Shown here: in pieces, positions 45,264 to 53,409 of the stretch
How the letters are laid out: every line of letters starts with the position of its first letter
Position numbering within the stretch: position 1 is the stretch's first letter
NCBI RefSeq assembly: GCF_003604195.1
Contig: NZ_QXGR01000001.1
Location: 186,001 to 250,000, forward strand
DNA: 64,000 nt
Direction of reading: 5' to 3'
DNA from: Simplicispira lacusdiani
Lineage (GTDB): Bacteria > Pseudomonadota > Gammaproteobacteria > Burkholderiales > Burkholderiaceae_C
Position numbers and translations under genes: made by a program
The notes under the pieces: model-generated
Told to the model about the DNA's origin: nothing
Database searches by the model: none
Seen by the model: the letters and a program-made list of their open reading frames with translations, nothing else

Positions 45264-46202
45264 TCAGCGTCGCAGGGGTGCGCAGAGGCCTTGCGCCGGA
45301 TCACGCGCCCATTGCTCCAGCCAGGCCCACAACCGCTGCACGCCGTCGTCGGTGCCCGCCTGCAGGCCGTGGCCGGCCCCGGGCAGGCCACGCGCGCAAA
45401 ACGGCGCCGCGCGCACGCCCGCCCGCTCGCCAAAGCGCCGGTAGGCCTCGGGCGGCACCAGCGCATCGGCCTCGCCCCACGCCTGTAGCAGGGGCCAGGG
45501 GCCGTCGATCAGCGGCTGCGCCAGCGGCCAGTGCCAGAGATCGCGCCAGTAGCGCAGGCTGCGGCCCTGCAGCACGGTGGCATCGGGGGCGGTGCCGGCC
45601 TGCGCGCGGCCCAGCGCCTCCCAGGCCGGCTGCACGCCCAGGCGCCGGGCTTGCATCTGCCCGGCTTCGCGCGGGTCCAGGCCGCTGGACGACAGCAGCA
45701 CCAGGCCCGCCAGCCGCGGCACTTCGGGCGCCAGCGCGGGCAGCAACTCGGCGCCTTCGGAAATGCCGACGAGCACCGTGGGCACAGTCGCACCCTCCTC
45801 CCGCGCCAGCGCGCGCACGGCGGCGCGCGCATGCGCCTGCCAGGCCGACAGCGCATCCTGCTGGACGAAGGCCGCCGGGCAGTCGCCCGGTGGCGTGCGG
45901 TCGCCCGGCCGCACGCCGGGCTTGTGCAGCACCCATACCCGGGCGTGCAGCAGGCCGGCGAAATAGCGCTCGGCGAACGGAGCCATGCCGGCACAACCCG
46001 AGCCCGGCAGCACGATCACGCGGTAGCGCAGCGGCGCCGCGCGCGGCCCGCGCACCAGCGCCTGCAGGCGGGTCTCGCCATGCCCCGGCAGCTCACGGAC
46101 CTCGAAACCTGCACCGGGCGGTTCGGCCGCGCCACGCGGCTGCGCGCAGCCGGCCAGCAAAAAGGCCAGCACGAGGCTGGCCTGGCACACAAGAAGGCGC
46201 AT
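45264..46202 (-). CDS. alpha/beta-hydrolase lipoprotein
   Basis: 312 residues with a lipoprotein signal (MRLLVCQASLVLAFLLAGC; lipid Cys19). The fold shows VIVLPGSGCAGMAPFAERYF, a nucleophile elbow VLVGISEGAELL (Ser), an acid in WGEADALVPPE and the His in PGAGHGLQAG, so it should be a working hydrolase anchored in the envelope. The substrate is unknown. It is the last gene of the operon running down from 49954; an alternative GTG start at 46214 would overlap the stop of the preceding gene (GTGA). Confidence 0.8.
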   Translation of the reverse strand: MRLLVCQASLVLAFLLAGCAQPRGAAEPPGAGFEVRELPGHGETRLQALVRGPRAAPLRYRVIVLPGSGCAGMAPFAERYFAGLLHARVWVLHKPGVRPGDRTPPGDCPAAFVQQDALSAWQAHARAAVRALAREEGATVPTVLVGISEGAELLPALAPEVPRLAGLVLLSSSGLDPREAGQMQARRLGVQPAWEALGRAQAGTAPDATVLQGRSLRYWRDLWHWPLAQPLIDGPWPLLQAWGEADALVPPEAYRRFGERAGVRAAPFCARGLPGAGHGLQAGTDDGVQRLWAWLEQWARDPAQGLCAPLRR

Positions 46203-46210
46203 GGCCCGCT

Positions 46211-47179
46211 TCACTTGAGGATGATGACCTGCTCCGGCTGTTGCGGCTGGGGCATCGGCATGGGCTGGCCGCCTTGCATCATCATGGGCTGACCGCCCTG
46301 GCGCACGCCGCGCGAGAGGTTGGCGTCGGTGTAGCCCAGCTGCATGGCGAGCTGCTGGTACACGTCCTGCGCCAGGCTCAGCGAGGTCTCGCGCATCACC
46401 TTGGCCCGGTTGGGCGGAGCGATGTCGCCACGGATCGACAGGATCTTGGTGTCGTTGCCCGCGCCCTGGGCCGAGAACGCGGCCTTGATCTCGTAGGTCT
46501 TGGTGTGGATCAGCGAGAAATCGGCCAGCAGTTGCAGGCCATACTGGCGCGTGGCGCTGGTCGTGCCCTGCAGCGGCGAGAGCGCGTCGGTGAACTCGAT
46601 GCTGGAGACCACGCCGAACAGCACGTAGTCGGCGCCGTTGAATTCGCCCTTCTTGATGCGGTTGATGATGTCCTTGACCTCGGGCTGGCGCACGGGCTGG
46701 GCCATCTTGCCGCCCTGCACCTGGTTGAGCACCTGCTCGGCCTTGCTGGGCTGGGGCTTGCCCGCGTCGAAGCCCTTGCCCTGCACGAGCTTGAAGTAGG
46801 TGCCCTGCAGGATGGCGCCCTTGATGTCGTTGGTGTAGCCGCCCAGCTCGCGCTGCTCGATGTAGCTGTAGCGCCCCGCCACGAAGGTGCCGCTGGCCTG
46901 CTCGGAGGCCTGCATGGACTGCTGGCCCGAGTGCGAGCCCGAGCCGCTGTACGGGCCATGGCTGTAGCCGCCGCTGTGGCTGCCCTGCGCGCTCATCTGG
47001 CTGCTGCGCTGATACGTACCGGCCATGAAGTATTCCGACACCTGCTGGGCGTAGGCCAGGTCGGTGACGGCGATCTTGGGCGCCGCGCCCGGCTGCTGGG
47101 CGTGCGCGCTCAGGCCCCAGGTCAGCGCCGTGGCGGCCAGCACGGACAAGGCCGCGTTGAGGGTGGTTCTGCGTTGCAT
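46211..47179 (-). CDS. periplasmic CsgG/LpoB-like protein
   Basis: 322 residues with a signal peptide (...ATALTWGLSAHAQ|QP). PKIAVTDLAYAQQVSEYF starts a domain related to CsgG/LpoB; a Ser/Gly/His/Tyr-rich insert (about residues 62-93, SHSGGYSHGPYSGSGSHSGQ) follows, then ADYVLFGVVSSIEFTDAL and ADFSLIHTKTYEIKAAFSAQG, which match the second half of that fold. The C-terminus is Gln/Met/Pro-rich (GGQPMMMQGGQPMPMPQPQ). Function probably in cell-envelope assembly with the LpoB gene upstream. Family assignment is moderate. Confidence 0.65.
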   Translation of the reverse strand: MQRRTTLNAALSVLAATALTWGLSAHAQQPGAAPKIAVTDLAYAQQVSEYFMAGTYQRSSQMSAQGSHSGGYSHGPYSGSGSHSGQQSMQASEQASGTFVAGRYSYIEQRELGGYTNDIKGAILQGTYFKLVQGKGFDAGKPQPSKAEQVLNQVQGGKMAQPVRQPEVKDIINRIKKGEFNGADYVLFGVVSSIEFTDALSPLQGTTSATRQYGLQLLADFSLIHTKTYEIKAAFSAQGAGNDTKILSIRGDIAPPNRAKVMRETSLSLAQDVYQQLAMQLGYTDANLSRGVRQGGQPMMMQGGQPMPMPQPQQPEQVIILK

Positions 47180-47233
47180 GGAATGCTCCTTATGCACTGA
47201 AATTCGGTGATAGATGCGCGCCGCTTGGAAACA

Positions 47234-47345
47234 GCGCGGCCCAGGCCAGCAGCCGCCGCGCAAGGGCCGCCCCGCCGCGCTGGCGGTGTCCCCCTTCCCG
47301 GCGCAGCCGAGAGAAGGGGGAAGCGGCGCAGCCGCTCAGGGGGAT
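47234..47345 (-). repeat. R2 repeat, copy b (long form)
   Basis: Shares the GCGCGGCCCAGGCCAGC, CAAGGGCCGCCCCGCCGCGC and TGGCGGTGTCCCCCTTCCC blocks with copy a, and the hairpin TCCCCCTTCCC/GAGAGAAGGGGGA. It ends a few bases from the stop of the LpoB gene at 47352. Confidence 0.8.
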
Positions 47346-47351
47346 GCCCTC

Positions 47352-47963
47352 TTACCTGGTGCTGGTTTTCCGTATCTCTTTTTCATCCTGCCATTCGATC
47401 GTGCCTTCTTCCACGTCGAACAGCTTGAGCGTGAACTTGTAGTACACGTCCTTGGTCGACGCGCTCTGCTTGACGATGCTGGTCAGCTCGCCTTCCATGC
47501 TGTACTTGGCGGCCGTCATCTGGCCCACCTTGGCGGTGGTGCCCTGCTTGTACAGGCCGCTCTGGTTCTGGCGCTGCAATTCGTCCACGCCGGCCTGCAT
47601 CTCCTTGATGGAGCGCACGAAGCGCACCTTGCCCGACTTGACCAGCGCCGTCTGGATCGAGTTCATCACGTTGGTGGTGTCGATGTACTCGCTGGTCTTG
47701 TTCTTCACCGTGGAGATGGTCACCGTGGGGCGGCCCTGGAAGATGCCGGTTTCCAACAGGCTGCCGGTCATCTTCTCGGCGATCATCTGCAGGTCGCTAG
47801 AGCCGAACTCGTTGGTCACCAGTTCCACGCCCTTGGCGTCGCCGTAGTTGACCTGGCGGTCGAAGCGGATCACGGGGGAAGACAGGTTCTGGCAACCGGC
47901 CAGGGCCAGGGTGCCGGCCGCGAGGGCCAGGATGAGCGCGCTGCGCAAGGCGTTGTTCTTCAT
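47352..47963 (-). CDS. lpoB: penicillin-binding protein activator LpoB-type lipoprotein
   Basis: 203 residues with a lipoprotein signal (LALAAGTLALAGC, lipid Cys24). The body, FDRQVNYGDAKGVELVTNEFGSSDLQMIAEKMTGSLL and TVKNKTSEYIDTTNVMNSIQTALVKSGKVRFV, follows the LpoB family, outer-membrane lipoproteins that in E. coli activate PBP1b. No clear linker longer than a few residues is seen, so reach to a PBP may differ. It lies between the YcfL-like and CsgG-like genes in the same operon. Confidence 0.85.
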   Translation of the reverse strand: MKNNALRSALILALAAGTLALAGCQNLSSPVIRFDRQVNYGDAKGVELVTNEFGSSDLQMIAEKMTGSLLETGIFQGRPTVTISTVKNKTSEYIDTTNVMNSIQTALVKSGKVRFVRSIKEMQAGVDELQRQNQSGLYKQGTTAKVGQMTAAKYSMEGELTSIVKQSASTKDVYYKFTLKLFDVEEGTIEWQDEKEIRKTSTR

Positions 47964-47989
47964 GTTGGTTCTCTCCTCAGTGCGCCATG

Positions 47990-48385
47990 TCAGCGCGTTT
48001 CCACATTCATTTCCAGGCGCAGGTCGATGGCGGCAGCGGTGGGCGCCACGCTCTTGACGGTCTGCTGGCCCAGGCCCAGCACCGTCATCTGCTTCCAGGA
48101 CTCGCCATCGCCCACCTGGTTGCCCACGTTGTCCAGCCAGCGGAAGCGGTAGAACACCGTGCGGTCGCTGCGGCCCATGTTGGCCAGGTCGGCCTGCACG
48201 GTCAGGATGTCGTTCTTGCGCACCAGGCGCATCTCGCGCACGGCGATGTTGTTGGCCTCGCCGCGCAGCGCCACCTTGGAGGCCACCGCGATGGGCGTGG
48301 CGGGGTCGTGCTGCTGCGCCTGCGCGCCGCCAGCGAACGCCAGAAGGGCCGTGCACAGCGCGGCCAATGTCATGCGGGGAGTCAT
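47990..48385 (-). CDS. YcfL-like (DUF1425) periplasmic protein
   Basis: 131 residues with a signal peptide (...LLAFAGGAQA|QQ). The single domain (VALRGEANNIAVREMRLVRKNDILTVQADLANMGRSDRTVFYRFRWLD) matches DUF1425/YcfL, which in enterobacteria sits beside lpoB. Unlike YcfL it lacks a lipobox cysteine, so it should be soluble in the periplasm. RBS AAGGAAA precedes ATG 48385. Confidence 0.75.
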   Translation of the reverse strand: MTPRMTLAALCTALLAFAGGAQAQQHDPATPIAVASKVALRGEANNIAVREMRLVRKNDILTVQADLANMGRSDRTVFYRFRWLDNVGNQVGDGESWKQMTVLGLGQQTVKSVAPTAAAIDLRLEMNVETR

Positions 48386-48418
48386 GCGGTGATTTCCTTC
48401 CAGTGGGTAATTCAAGGT

Positions 48419-49954
48419 TTACTGGGCCACGGGCTTGGGCACGGCGGCCGGCTTGGCGGCCGGGCGCGGGGTGCGGGCCGGACGGGCCTGCGGGGTCTTC
48501 TTGGCGGGCGTCGCCGTCTCGACCACGGTGGACTTCTCCGGTGCGGGCGCAGGGGCGGCCGCCACGGTGGCGAGCTGGCCGATGCTGGCCACCTTGCCGG
48601 TCAGGAAACCGTTGTGGTAGATGCGCAGCGGCACCAGGGCGTACTGTCCCTCGATCTGGATCGGCTGGCTCAGGGGGCGGCCGTTGATGCTGATGGTGTG
48701 CTCGCCCGGCGGCAGATAGCCGCGCGCCACATAGACGCGCCCGGGCAGCATGCGCCACATGCGGTCGTCGGCCTGCTCGGTGGCGACGGACGCGGCCGCG
48801 CCGATGAGCCCGCCGATCAGGCCGCCGCGCTTTTGCAGCTCGTTCTGCAGCACGCCCTTGGCAATGGCGCGGGTGACGCCGCGCAGCACCATGCCGGGCA
48901 TCTCGTCCTTGAGCGCGCGGCGGGCCATGACGTTCACATCCACCACCTTCTCCAGCTTGAAATCAAAGCCGGCGGCGGAAATCTGGCTCAGCAGCGGATC
49001 GTTCGACGGTTCGATCACCGGGTAGGAAATGCTCGCCGTCACCAGGCCGCGCCCCGTGGGCACGGGCAGCGTGAAGGCCTTGGGTTTGCGCGCCGGGGCG
49101 TCGCCCGCCTCGACCAGGAACAGCACGTCCGTCATGCGCTGGCGACGCTGCCAGGTGAAGCTGGTGCGGCTGTCCAGGCCGCGCAGGCCTTCTTCGAGCA
49201 CGCCGGTCTCGGGCTTGAGCTCGATGGCCTTGCGGTAGCCGGGCGCGGCCAGGCCGGGCTCGTTGAGCACCTCGTAGAGGAAGCCGGCCAGGTAGTGCGA
49301 CAGGGCGTTGGAATAGCCGTTCTTGAGCGCCAGCACCTCGGGGTCGTTGAGCGTCTCCACGGGGTAGCCGTTGATCTCCTTGCTGCCCGAGGTGGCGCCC
49401 TTGGACTTGGCCTCTTCCTCGGCGGCCAGGGTTTCCTTGGCGCGGAACTCGGCGATGATGGCTTCGCGCTCGTGCGTGCGCTTGATGTCCACGCGGGCGT
49501 TCTCGAAATCGCCCACGGCCAGGCGGTTGAGCGCCAGGCGCGTGGTCAGCCAGACCTTCTCGTAGTCCTGGCCCTCGTAGACCTTCAGGCGCTCGCTGAT
49601 GAGCGCGGCGCCCACGGTGCCCAGGAGCTTGTCGGGATTGGTCTTGGCGGCCTCTTCCCATTCCTTGACCTTGGCGTCGGCGAGCTGGAAAGCGCCAGTG
49701 CTGTCCTCGTAGCGGCGGTCCATGCGCAGCAGTTCGCCGCGCTCCAGGTTGAAGAGCAGCGCCTTCTTTTCATCGTCCGTGGTGGCCGAGGCCTCCAGGC
49801 GCGCCAGCGCGGCGGGAATGCCATTGGCCTGGCCGGCCGTCTGCATCTCGGTCGCCAGCTTGTCGTGGCTTTGCATGCTGGCGCAGCCGGTCAGGGCGAT
49901 GCCCAGCACCAGCGCGCCCCAGAATCTTGCGTAGGGCAGTGGCCGAATCTTCAT
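48419..49954 (-). CDS. COG3014-type lipoprotein with helical repeats
   Basis: 511 residues with a lipoprotein signal (WGALVLGIALTGC, lipid Cys24). The N-terminal half is helical and repeat-like (KALLFNLERGELLRMDRRYEDSTGAFQLADAKV...), as in tetratricopeptide proteins; the middle carries RALKDEMPGMVLRGVTRAIAKGVLQNELQ; the C-terminus is an Ala/Pro/Lys-rich tail. COG3014 proteins are known neighbours of YcfL and LpoB genes. It is the first gene of the operon 49954 to 45264, likely an outer-membrane scaffold. Exact function unknown. Confidence 0.75.
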   Translation of the reverse strand: MKIRPLPYARFWGALVLGIALTGCASMQSHDKLATEMQTAGQANGIPAALARLEASATTDDEKKALLFNLERGELLRMDRRYEDSTGAFQLADAKVKEWEEAAKTNPDKLLGTVGAALISERLKVYEGQDYEKVWLTTRLALNRLAVGDFENARVDIKRTHEREAIIAEFRAKETLAAEEEAKSKGATSGSKEINGYPVETLNDPEVLALKNGYSNALSHYLAGFLYEVLNEPGLAAPGYRKAIELKPETGVLEEGLRGLDSRTSFTWQRRQRMTDVLFLVEAGDAPARKPKAFTLPVPTGRGLVTASISYPVIEPSNDPLLSQISAAGFDFKLEKVVDVNVMARRALKDEMPGMVLRGVTRAIAKGVLQNELQKRGGLIGGLIGAAASVATEQADDRMWRMLPGRVYVARGYLPPGEHTISINGRPLSQPIQIEGQYALVPLRIYHNGFLTGKVASIGQLATVAAAPAPAPEKSTVVETATPAKKTPQARPARTPRPAAKPAAVPKPVAQ

Positions 49955-50245
49955 GGGAGTCCTTGCAGTTCGTTGGATGGACGAACCAGGAAACGCCCAG
50001 TCTCACCCCTCCCTCGGCCCGCGTGGGCCGCAGGCTCCTGGATGTCCGGACAGGAAACACCGCCCTGGCGCACGCGCCCCCTCTGGCACGCTGTGGTTGC
50101 GCATGCGGTATTTCCTATGGCTGTCGGTTTCTTGGTTCTTTGTATCAATAGCCAGCCCGCAATGTAGCAAATGCAACCCTTTATTTCCGCGCTCCGCCGA
50201 GCCATGGAGTGGCATTTTGTGTAAGCGTAGGTGAACCCCATGGCC

Positions 50246-51001
50246 TCACTCCCGGCCCTGCGCGGCCCGCGTGACCGGCATGCGGTAGACCCACACCACG
50301 CGTTCGCCCGGCAGGCGCAGCTGCGCCTGCGGCAGCACACCGGGCACGGCGAACTCCAAGCTCACCAGACAGGCGCCGGGCGCCATCTCGGCCTGCGCCT
50401 TGGCGGCGGCGCGGGCCATGCTCTCGGGCCGCTGGAACAGGTAGACGAGCTGGTAGCCGCTCCAATCGGCGCGCCACATGTCGCCCCGGCGCACGCGCGC
50501 CCACGGGCAGCGCAACGCGCACAGCAGGCGCAGCGGCCAGCTCCATTCCACGCCCTCGATGCGCGCGCCCGGATAGGCCTGTCGCAGCGCCCGCAAGCCA
50601 TCGCCCAGGCCGCAGCCCGCATCGAGCACGCGCGCGCCCGGCGCCAGCGGGGCCTGTGCCGCAAGACCCTGCAGCGCATGGTGGGGTGTGGGAAACAGCG
50701 GCGCATCGCGCCAGGCGTTGAGCGGGTAGACACACAGCAGCAGCGCCAGCGGCACCAGCCAGGCCCAGGACGGCACGGCGGCCACGCCCGTGAGCGCCAA
50801 CGCCAGCGGAAAACCCGCCGCGATCAGCGCACGCCGCCACCAGTTGCTGCCCATCAGGCTGGCCGCCGCCGCCACGGCGCAGGCCAGCAGCAGGGCCCAC
50901 ACGGGCGTGGTAACGCGCTGCAGGCTGGCGAACAGCAGCCAGGCACCGCCCCACGCGAGCAGCGCGGGCAGGGGCCAGGGGACGCGGGCAATCCAGTTCA
51001 T
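50246..51001 (-). CDS. membrane-anchored class I SAM-dependent methyltransferase
   Basis: 251 residues. The first 95 residues form about four membrane spans (LPALLAWGGAWLLFASL, TTPVWALLLACAVAAAASLM, ALIAAGFPLALALTGVAAV, WAWLVPLALLLCVYPL). A Rossmann methyltransferase follows, with motif I GARVLDAGCGLGDGLRAL and motif II ARIEGVEWSWPL. The cytoplasmic domain therefore sits on the membrane, suggesting a lipid or quinone-like substrate. I do not recognise a named family. It is next to the Met-rich secreted protein gene with the same strand and only 4 bases apart. Confidence 0.75.
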   Translation of the reverse strand: MNWIARVPWPLPALLAWGGAWLLFASLQRVTTPVWALLLACAVAAAASLMGSNWWRRALIAAGFPLALALTGVAAVPSWAWLVPLALLLCVYPLNAWRDAPLFPTPHHALQGLAAQAPLAPGARVLDAGCGLGDGLRALRQAYPGARIEGVEWSWPLRLLCALRCPWARVRRGDMWRADWSGYQLVYLFQRPESMARAAAKAQAEMAPGACLVSLEFAVPGVLPQAQLRLPGERVVWVYRMPVTRAAQGRE

Positions 51002-51005
51002 GGGA

Positions 51006-52292
51006 TCAGCGACCGAAGATGCCTCGCAGGACGTTGATGGGGTTTACCGGCTGGGCCGTGCCGCCCTCCTCGCGTTCGGCCGGTTCCGGCATATCGTTGC
51101 GGCCCGCGCCCTGCATGCCACCACGCATCGCGCCGCCGCCCTGCTCCTCGCCCAGCATGGCCATGGTGTGCGCCTTCACGCGCACGCGCACGGACCATTC
51201 GGGCTCCCACGGCGCCTTGGGGTCGGCCGGGCGCGGCGGGTGCACGATGTGGCTCTCGCCGCCGTAGGCCACCATGCGCAGCATGGGGGTGGACTCGCGG
51301 CCCGCGCCCGCGGCGAAGATGCCCTTGGGAATGGCGCACTGCGTGGCCTCGGCGGGCAGCAGCACGCGCTCTTTCAGCCAGCGGTCGATGGTGGCATTGG
51401 GCAGGTAGTCGAACAGGCCCATGCCGGTATCGGGCGTCTCGGCGCTGGACCACATCACCATGTCGTCGCCGTTCTGCGACATCGCGTGCAGGTAGTAGGC
51501 GCGCGCATTGCGCACCGGTTGCCACTGCGTGCCCATGCTGTCCTGCGGCTGGCCGGTGGTGCGCAGGTCGATGGCGGGCATGAGGTCCTGCGCGCTGCCC
51601 AGCGTGAACTTCATCGAGGCCGGCACGCCCTCGCCCCGCACCTGGTGTTCGCCCACGAGCGAGCTATCCCGCGCGAGCTGCACCTGGTTGCGCTCGTTCG
51701 GGTACAGCGCGTGCGAAGGGCCGACGCGCGCGCCCCGGTCGGGCACGGCACGGCCGGCGAAAGCCGCCGCGAAGTCGGTGGGCTTGGCGCGCGCCAGGTC
51801 AATCACGCGCGGCTGGCCGGCACGCACCTCGCTGCCGCAACCCCAGTAGACCAGGATGCGGCCCTTGGGCTTGTGCTGCTGGTATTCCTGGGGCACCTCG
51901 CCAGGCTCGGACGGCGACGTGGGCTGGGCCTTGGGTGGCAGCAGCGGCAGGCTCTCGCCCATGCGCATGCCCGGAGGGATGGCCTGGCTGGCTTCCACGC
52001 CCGGACGCAGGCTGTTGTGCAGGGCGATGTCGATCACGCGCGGCGGCATGATGCCCATGGTGCGCGCCATGCCATAGTGGGTGTTGCTGCCCATGCCCGG
52101 GCGCCCACCGCCCACCATGCCCATGAGGCCACCGCCCATGGGCATGTCCATCTCGGGCATGCCGGCCATGCTGCCGGTGGACAGGTCGATCCACAACTGG
52201 GTCTTGGGGGCCTTGGCGGTCTGCGCGCTGGCGGCCAGGCCGAGCAGGCACAGGCTGGTGGCCAGCACGGTGGGGCGGATGAAAGGGGTCAT
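51006..52292 (-). CDS. secreted protein with Met/Gly-rich segment, function unknown
   Basis: 428 residues with a signal peptide (MTPFIRPTVLATSLCLLGLAASAQ). Directly after maturation comes MAGMPEMDMPMGGGLMGMVG and GGRPGMGSNT, a methionine-rich stretch like copper-binding segments. Further on is VYWGCGSEVRAGQPRVIDLAR, with a Trp/Cys motif, then a beta-rich body (YYLHAMSQNGDDMVMWSSAE). The C-terminus has another Met/Gly stretch. A role in metal handling is only a guess. It is followed by the methyltransferase gene in the same direction. Confidence 0.7.
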   Translation of the reverse strand: MTPFIRPTVLATSLCLLGLAASAQTAKAPKTQLWIDLSTGSMAGMPEMDMPMGGGLMGMVGGGRPGMGSNTHYGMARTMGIMPPRVIDIALHNSLRPGVEASQAIPPGMRMGESLPLLPPKAQPTSPSEPGEVPQEYQQHKPKGRILVYWGCGSEVRAGQPRVIDLARAKPTDFAAAFAGRAVPDRGARVGPSHALYPNERNQVQLARDSSLVGEHQVRGEGVPASMKFTLGSAQDLMPAIDLRTTGQPQDSMGTQWQPVRNARAYYLHAMSQNGDDMVMWSSAETPDTGMGLFDYLPNATIDRWLKERVLLPAEATQCAIPKGIFAAGAGRESTPMLRMVAYGGESHIVHPPRPADPKAPWEPEWSVRVRVKAHTMAMLGEEQGGGAMRGGMQGAGRNDMPEPAEREEGGTAQPVNPINVLRGIFGR

Positions 52293-52477
52293 GGGCGGCT
52301 CCGGTGCGAAAAAAAGCACCTGCGCGGCATGCCCTGAGCGGGCCTGCCCAGGCAGGTATCAGCGCAGTGTAGGCCTGCGCCGACATTTTTTCACCCGGAA
52401 TGCTGCACGCCGCCGTACCGGGCGTGCGCAATGTCACGCGCGGCCGCCACGCGGCGTGGCCGACGCGCCACGGACGT

Positions 52478-53398
52478 TCAGTGGCCGCGCAGGCGCTCGA
52501 TCAGGCCGTTGAGCGCATCGAGCGAGCCGAACTGAATCGCCAGCTCGCCCATGTCCTCCACGCGGCCGCCGCGCTTGACGCGCTTCTTCACGCGCACCTC
52601 CACCTCGGCCATGAGCAGGTCGGACAGCTCTTCTTCCACGCGCTTGATGTCGCGGGACTTTTCCTTCTTGGGCTTTTGCGGCACCAGGCTGAACTCAGCG
52701 CCGATCTTCTTGACCAGGGCCTCGGCCTCGCGCACCGAGAGCGTCTTGGCCGCGATCTGGTTGCCCGCGGTGATCTGCGCCGCGCGGTCGAGCGCGAGCA
52801 GCGCGCGCGCGTGGCCCATGTCGATGTCGCCGGCCATGAGCATGGTCTGCACCGGCTCGGCCAGGTTCAACAGGCGCAGCAGGTTGCTGGCCGCGCTGCG
52901 CGAGCGGCCCACGGCCTGCGCGGCCTGCTCGTGCGTGAGGCCGAACTCGCGCACCAGGCGCTGCAGGCCCTGCGCTTCTTCCAGCGGGTTGAGGTCTTCG
53001 CGCTGGATGTTCTCGATCAGCGCCATGGCGGCGGCCGCCTCGTTGGGCACGTCGCGCACCAGCACCGGCACGCTCTCCAGCCCCGCCAGCCGCGCCGCGC
53101 GGAAGCGCCGCTCGCCGGCGATGATTTCGTACTTGCCCGCGTGCTCGCCTTCGGCCAGACGGCGCACCAGGATGGGCTGCATGATGCCCTGGGCCTTGAT
53201 GGATTCGGCCAGCTCGTAGAGCGCGCCCTCGTCCATGCGCGTGCGCGGCTGGTACATGCCGGGCACCATCTCGTCCAGGCGCAGGGTGCTGGGCACGCCG
53301 GGCTCGGCCGCCTGGGCCTGCTCCACGGCTTCGGCCACCTTGGGGCCGAGCAGGGCTTCGAGTCCACGGCCGAGGCCCTTGGGTTTCTTGGTGACCAT
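52478..53398 (-). CDS. parB: chromosome-partitioning protein ParB
   Basis: 306 residues: N-terminal MVTKKPKGLGRGLEALLG, the CTP/ParB box with IIAGERRFRAARLAGL and ENIQREDLNPLEEA, the HTH (LTHEQAAQAVGRSRSAASNLLRLL), and the C-terminal dimer domain (RGGRVEDMGELAIQFGSLDALNGLIERL). It loads at parS sites and slides as a CTP-bound clamp; three candidate parS sites lie 3-6 kb upstream. In most relatives parB directly follows parA; here two other genes separate them. Confidence 0.96.
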   Translation of the reverse strand: MVTKKPKGLGRGLEALLGPKVAEAVEQAQAAEPGVPSTLRLDEMVPGMYQPRTRMDEGALYELAESIKAQGIMQPILVRRLAEGEHAGKYEIIAGERRFRAARLAGLESVPVLVRDVPNEAAAAMALIENIQREDLNPLEEAQGLQRLVREFGLTHEQAAQAVGRSRSAASNLLRLLNLAEPVQTMLMAGDIDMGHARALLALDRAAQITAGNQIAAKTLSVREAEALVKKIGAEFSLVPQKPKKEKSRDIKRVEEELSDLLMAEVEVRVKKRVKRGGRVEDMGELAIQFGSLDALNGLIERLRGH

Positions 53399-53409
53399 AT
53401 ATTCCTTGG

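Noticed and set aside
45278..47200. 640-residue open frame on the plus strand
   Set aside because: Shadow of the lipoprotein hydrolase and CsgG-like genes on the other strand; typical high-GC artefact.
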